Shown: positions 32,736 to 35,487 of the stretch, in pieces
How positions within the stretch are numbered: the stretch's first letter is position 1
How the letters are laid out: each line of letters begins with the position of its first letter
The notes under the pieces: generated by a model
What the model was told of the DNA's origin: nothing
Database searches by the model: none
What the model saw: the letters and a program-made list of their open reading frames with translations, nothing else
Program-made: the position numbers and the translations under genes
Origin: Gammaproteobacteria bacterium 45_16_T64
Lineage (GTDB): Bacteria > Pseudomonadota > Gammaproteobacteria > Pseudomonadales > Ketobacteraceae
Reading direction: 5' to 3'
NCBI GenBank assembly: GCA_002162955.1
Contig: MABD01000034.1
Location: forward strand, 135,941-171,427
DNA length: 35,487 nt

Positions 32736-33515
32736 ATTAATTCCCTTTTATGTTGATACATCAATAAAAACCCGATAATGCAAAACCTATATACATTTTA
32801 CAACTGTTTTTTCTACACACTGGACATATGTCACTAGAATTTATTCGACTATAGAGTTTTTGGAGCAATAGTCATCATGAATAACGAATAAGAACCACCT
32901 TCTAGGCTAGACCGCTTCACGTCAACTATTTTAACCGGTTAGCGTGAAATGGCTTGTCCGATAGAATAATGGTAAAAATCGATATACATTACGAACATGT
33001 TGACATCACCTCTGATTGAAATTGGGAGTACTCAAAGTAGATTAGTAGAACTAGTGTTAGCTATCTGAAGTGCCTACGCCAACAGGACGTACGTGAAGTA
33101 CGGACGTCGCAGTTGCTGTTTTTGTTATATTTTTCCTTGTTTGATATCGCTAAACCCACAAGTAAGATTAATCCAAATATTCAATAGTGCTCAAATCATG
33201 ACGGTTAAAATGGACCAATTTAAACGACTACCCAGACAACTCCTTAACAAGATAACAAACAGATGATCTATCCTTTAAAAACTCCTTTTACTTGCCTAGC
33301 TCTAGAGATGAACTTGCTCGCGAACCATGGATACTTTAAGCGACATTAATCAGCCGCGCAACACACGCATACTTAGCAACCCAGACTTGATGAATGACAG
33401 TGTACGTACAGAACACATTTCCGCAGTTCCCACTGCAAGTCTCTAAAACATTAATAAAGCATAACTGTTTAGTTAAGATACGGCTTTAGGTTCGACTTTC
33501 TCTTAAGAAACATGC
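32736..33515. other. Gene-poor intergenic stretch
   Basis: 780 bp with no convincing gene. It includes a hairpin around 33080-33117 (GACGT and ACGTC arms around CGTAC-GTGAA-GTACG) followed by the T-rich CTGTTTTTGTTATATTTTT, which looks like a terminator or small RNA 3' end on the + strand. A 39-codon open frame at 33327-33446 has no clear ribosome binding site. Stop codons are frequent in all frames. Confidence 0.5.
33079..33134 (+). terminator. Hairpin with T-rich tail in an apparently empty region
   Basis: CAAC and GTTG flank GACGTAC-GTGAA-GTACGGACGTC-type complementary arms (CGTAC/GTACG inner stem), followed by CTGTTTTTGTTATATTTTTCC. It has the form of an intrinsic terminator on the + strand though no coding gene precedes it, so it may end a small noncoding transcript. 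Confidence 0.4.
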
Positions 33516-34553
33516 TTATTTAAGAGATTCCTTCACAGCAGTCTGGACAATTGGTTTTGATAGAATCTCAACTACAGACTTTTGGTTAGATAGATCTCCA
33601 TCATTAGATGGTGTATATCCCGTTGATTGAGGCGAGAATATACAACTAGCTGCCTGCAATAGAACCGCATCACGCACCCCATCCTCACCCGATGCCTCAA
33701 CCAGTGCCCCATGCGTCATCAATGCATTTTGCCTATGCTTATTGACTATCGCGTTATGCTTATGGTTTTGAAAATTCTTCATCGATAGAAACAACATATA
33801 GGCCATTACAAAAAAGATTAGAAATTTGCTAATCGATAGTTGAATCGCATCGTAAGTATTTTCTGGTACTAGAATTGGCACCTTATGCAAAAAGATACTC
33901 AAAATAGCATACAACCCTAAACAAAATGCAAACACTACACCTCGGAATTGCCATTTATCCGCCTCCTCTATGTGGTGTTCAAATTCCACATGGAAATGAG
34001 CAGCTTGCTTAGTTACCCCCTCCTCTGCCGCCACTTTTCTAATTTCACTAAGTACTTTTTTTGCATCACTTTCATGCTCATCGAGGCTACCAGAAACACT
34101 AGTTGCCTTATCCCCAATAGCCTGAAGCATAGCCCTAGCTTCTGTGTCTAGTGTCTGAAAATCAGCAGATCGATGCAATGAATACGAAATATACGGATGC
34201 AACGCCGTAAACGCTAGTGGATACCCCTTAATAACATTATTTATAATTGACGATCTAACGCTACTAGGATCTTGCTGGCCTATTTCAAAATCAAGTATTT
34301 GCGTGAACAACTGGTAAATACTATCAGCCTGAGTCTTTACTATGTTTAGGACAGCATCGGGAAAGTCTTTCAATGCAGTTAACGACAACCTCGTGCAAAG
34401 ATCAATCAACTGCTGAGCTGGATATACAACATCATCAAAATTCAATGCAGTTCCTAGCACATCCTCTCTCGGCAAGCTCGTCACATCAAATCCCTGTACT
34501 CTCTCAAGAGACTCTTTTGTTTCTTCGTATAGTTCTTCAGTTCCTACAATCAT
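33516..34553 (-). CDS. Hypothetical two-TM membrane protein
   Basis: A 345-aa protein with a soluble N-terminal part (about 1-200), ending in a charged helix or coiled coil (DEHESDAKKVLSEIRKVAAEEG, HFHVEFEHHIEEADKWQFR). Two TM helices follow: VVFAFCLGLYAILSIFLH and FLIFFVMAYMLFLSMKNF. The C-terminal part is soluble: HNAIVNKHRQNALMTHGALVEASGE and VLLQAASCIFSPQSTGYTPSND read like a conserved motif of bacterial hypothetical membrane proteins I have seen but cannot name. The ATG at 34553 is chosen because AAGGA precedes it by 6 nt; the upstream ATG at 34559 abuts that site. It is isolated in accessory DNA. A stress or defence role is conceivable but not shown. Confidence 0.7.
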   Translation of the reverse strand: MIVGTEELYEETKESLERVQGFDVTSLPREDVLGTALNFDDVVYPAQQLIDLCTRLSLTALKDFPDAVLNIVKTQADSIYQLFTQILDFEIGQQDPSSVRSSIINNVIKGYPLAFTALHPYISYSLHRSADFQTLDTEARAMLQAIGDKATSVSGSLDEHESDAKKVLSEIRKVAAEEGVTKQAAHFHVEFEHHIEEADKWQFRGVVFAFCLGLYAILSIFLHKVPILVPENTYDAIQLSISKFLIFFVMAYMLFLSMKNFQNHKHNAIVNKHRQNALMTHGALVEASGEDGVRDAVLLQAASCIFSPQSTGYTPSNDGDLSNQKSVVEILSKPIVQTAVKESLK

Positions 34554-34632
34554 GACCATTCCTTGTACTGAAATAATTTAGAGTTAATATCATCCACAAA
34601 TGATTTCCTAAGTTCTAGTACACATCAACAAC

Positions 34633-34716
34633 ATGGATAATCTTACAATGCTTACCGGTATCGCGGCAGGAGCTGTTGCTGCTTTCTATGGCACAACATT
34701 AACCCGTCGCGAGTAA
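34633..34716 (+). CDS. Very small membrane peptide candidate (27 aa)
   Basis: A 27-codon frame: MDNLTML, a Gly/Ala-rich hydrophobic stretch (TGIAAGAVAAFYGTT) long enough for one short TM helix, and the charged end LTRRE. The peptide looks like a membrane miniprotein, but no clear ribosome binding site precedes it, so it is tentative. A hairpin 20 nt downstream is shared with the convergent small gene. Confidence 0.35.
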   Translation: MDNLTMLTGIAAGAVAAFYGTTLTRRE

Positions 34717-34736
34717 AACACCAGACATAAAGGAAG

Positions 34737-34757
34737 CCCATAGCACGTACTATGGGC
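34737..34757. terminator. Hairpin between two small convergent genes
   Basis: GCCCATAG and CTATGGGC form a perfect 8-bp stem with a short loop (CACGTA) at about 34737-34757. On the minus strand it is followed by TTCCTTTATG, weakly T-rich, so it may end the 38-aa gene; on the plus strand no T-run follows. Confidence 0.5.
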
Positions 34758-34764
34758 GCATCAC

Positions 34765-34881
34765 TTACACGAGATTATGAGTATACGGCGCGAGATACAA
34801 CACGTAATGCATAACCTGCACCATCAACAATACTGTACTGGCTCGAAAACTGAATTTAACTGTCAGCTCTACGTTAACCAT
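34765..34881 (-). CDS. Small hydrophobic protein (38 aa) with consensus ribosome binding site
   Basis: A 38-codon frame beginning MVNVELTVKFSFRASTV and continuing with a hydrophobic stretch (VLLMVQVMHYVLYLAP) that can span a membrane, ending YTHNLV. It is preceded by the full AGGAGG site (34893-34888 on the minus strand) with 6-nt spacing to the ATG at 34881. That is a much better start signal than most genes here. No family is recognised. A type I toxin-like or membrane regulator peptide would fit size and character but is speculation. Confidence 0.55.
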   Translation of the reverse strand: MVNVELTVKFSFRASTVLLMVQVMHYVLYLAPYTHNLV

Positions 34882-34948
34882 GGTCATCCTCCTATCTTGT
34901 ATAGGAAAGACAGATAATTCGAACCACTGGTTGAAGGAGGTCTTAGTA

Positions 34949-34981
34949 ATGTACTACACTCCCCTTAGATTTAGCAGATAG
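34949..34981 (+). CDS. Possible 10-aa leader peptide with perfect ribosome binding site
   Basis: AAGGAGG (34934-34940) lies 8 nt before an ATG that opens only MYYTPLRFSR, then TAG. A 9-bp hairpin CGATGAATG (35026-35034) / CATTCATCG (35054-35062) follows downstream. The combination resembles a translated leader with downstream structure, but no structural gene follows closely. Confidence 0.3.
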   Translation: MYYTPLRFSR

Positions 34982-35445
34982 CGATATTATCTCTACGTCT
35001 TGCCCTAGCGGTTAATATCTCGGGGCGATGAATGAATATCCGACCAAGAATGCCATTCATCGTCTCGACTTATCCCTTCTGAAATACTCCCCAGAAAACA
35101 TATTCGTATAAGTTACCAAACACATCATCTAGTGCGATTTTAGTACTTATGGCTTGGTATTTTCGTTGATCATGGAAAAATGTCAAAAAGAAATTTTAAA
35201 TGAACAACCTATTTCCAATGCAAAAACTAACTGAATTTATATCTCAAATAGCCACCCCACAAAGTACGCGGCCTTTACAAAAATCAACGGCTAAAAAATT
35301 TATTTATACGTGTTTTTTGAAAAGCCCCTGAACGTAATAACATTTTATATTCTAAATATCATTAGGTCGAAAAACACTCAAACGAACGGGATTTTAAGGA
35401 TTAGTGGGTAGTGGGTTATACTACGTGTACTAAATGGAGTTAGTC
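34982..35445. other. Gene-poor AT-rich stretch with one hairpin
   Basis: 464 bp. The 9-bp inverted repeat CGATGAATG (35026-35034) / CATTCATCG (35054-35062) is the main structure. A 43-codon frame at 35200-35331 (MNNLFPMQKLTEF...) lacks a ribosome binding site and is not called. The right end appears to be the promoter and leader of the gene starting at 35446. Confidence 0.45.
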
Positions 35446-35487
35446 TTGTCGTTTTTTAACCAAAATAGACAGCGTAAACCAGCATTG
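35446..35487 (+). CDS. Possible start of a gene cut by the window edge
   Basis: TTG at 35446 opens MSFFNQNRQRKPAL to the right edge without a stop. GGAG (35436-35439) lies 6 nt upstream and a -10-like TATACT occurs at about 35417. Too short to identify. Confidence 0.35.
   Translation, partial: MSFFNQNRQRKPAL

Noticed and set aside
33075-33120. Integron attC-like element (CCAAC ... GTTGC around a hairpin)
   Set aside because: Flanking core sites do not match the attC consensus and no integrase or cassette structure is present; a terminator-like hairpin explains it better.
33327-33446. 39-codon open frame in the gap before the two-TM protein
   Set aside because: No clear ribosome binding site and a low-information sequence; not enough to call a gene.
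35200-35331. 43-codon open frame near the right edge
   Set aside because: Purely AT-rich upstream sequence without a ribosome binding site and no hydrophobic or conserved pattern.

Overview
The window looks like chromosomal DNA of a marine-type gammaproteobacterium. By eye the G+C content is moderate. The clues are a wax-ester-synthase/DGAT-family acyltransferase, a His-tailed SlyD, topoisomerase III, a Lon-like protease, and a type III secretion system (T3SS) whose export genes read like the Ysc/Vsc class of Yersinia, Pseudomonas and Vibrio. The species cannot be fixed from sequence alone; Oceanospirillales-like or Vibrio-like relatives are an inference. No rRNA, tRNA, CRISPR array, transposase or integrase was seen.

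Positions 1-12.8 kb hold housekeeping and metabolic genes: a 5'-truncated PiT phosphate transporter, a WS/DGAT acyltransferase, a DEAD-box RNA helicase, a condensation-type acyltransferase, SlyD, a cold-shock protein, a FecR-domain protein, topoisomerase III (behind a LexA-like palindrome), a spermidine-synthase-like protein and a Lon-like protease. Several genes are separated by clear hairpin terminators.

Positions 12.8-28.5 kb are a T3SS locus made of two divergent operons that share a roughly 200-bp regulatory region carrying a 13-bp direct repeat. The leftward operon encodes translocation parts: a small putative chaperone, two paralogous EspA/SseB-like tip or filament proteins, an SycD/LcrH-type TPR chaperone, and the two translocators SctE and SctB. 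Its gene order matches sseA-sseB-sscA-sseC-sseD of SPI-2. The rightward operon encodes a gatekeeper (fused YopN-TyeA type), SycN-, YscX- and YscY-like proteins, then SctV-N-O-P-Q-R-S-T-U in Ysc order. Secretin, inner rings, needle, inner rod and stator genes are absent and must lie elsewhere if the system works.

The most unusual element is the larger tip/filament protein (16059-17084). A DUF1521 domain carrying the GDPHVD self-cleavage motif, known from Bradyrhizobium NopE1, is inserted into an EspA/SseB-like scaffold. The neighbouring paralogue has the same scaffold without the insertion. This suggests a secreted surface filament or tip subunit that cuts itself when it meets calcium outside the cell.

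Positions 28.5-32.0 kb encode an ECF sigma factor, its RskA-like anti-sigma factor, a secreted leucine-rich-repeat protein and an outer-membrane beta-barrel protein. Positions 32.0-35.5 kb are gene-poor accessory DNA: a two-gene operon with an orphan SecD-P1-head-like exported protein, a two-TM membrane protein, several very small candidate genes with strong ribosome binding sites, and the start of a possible gene at the right edge.
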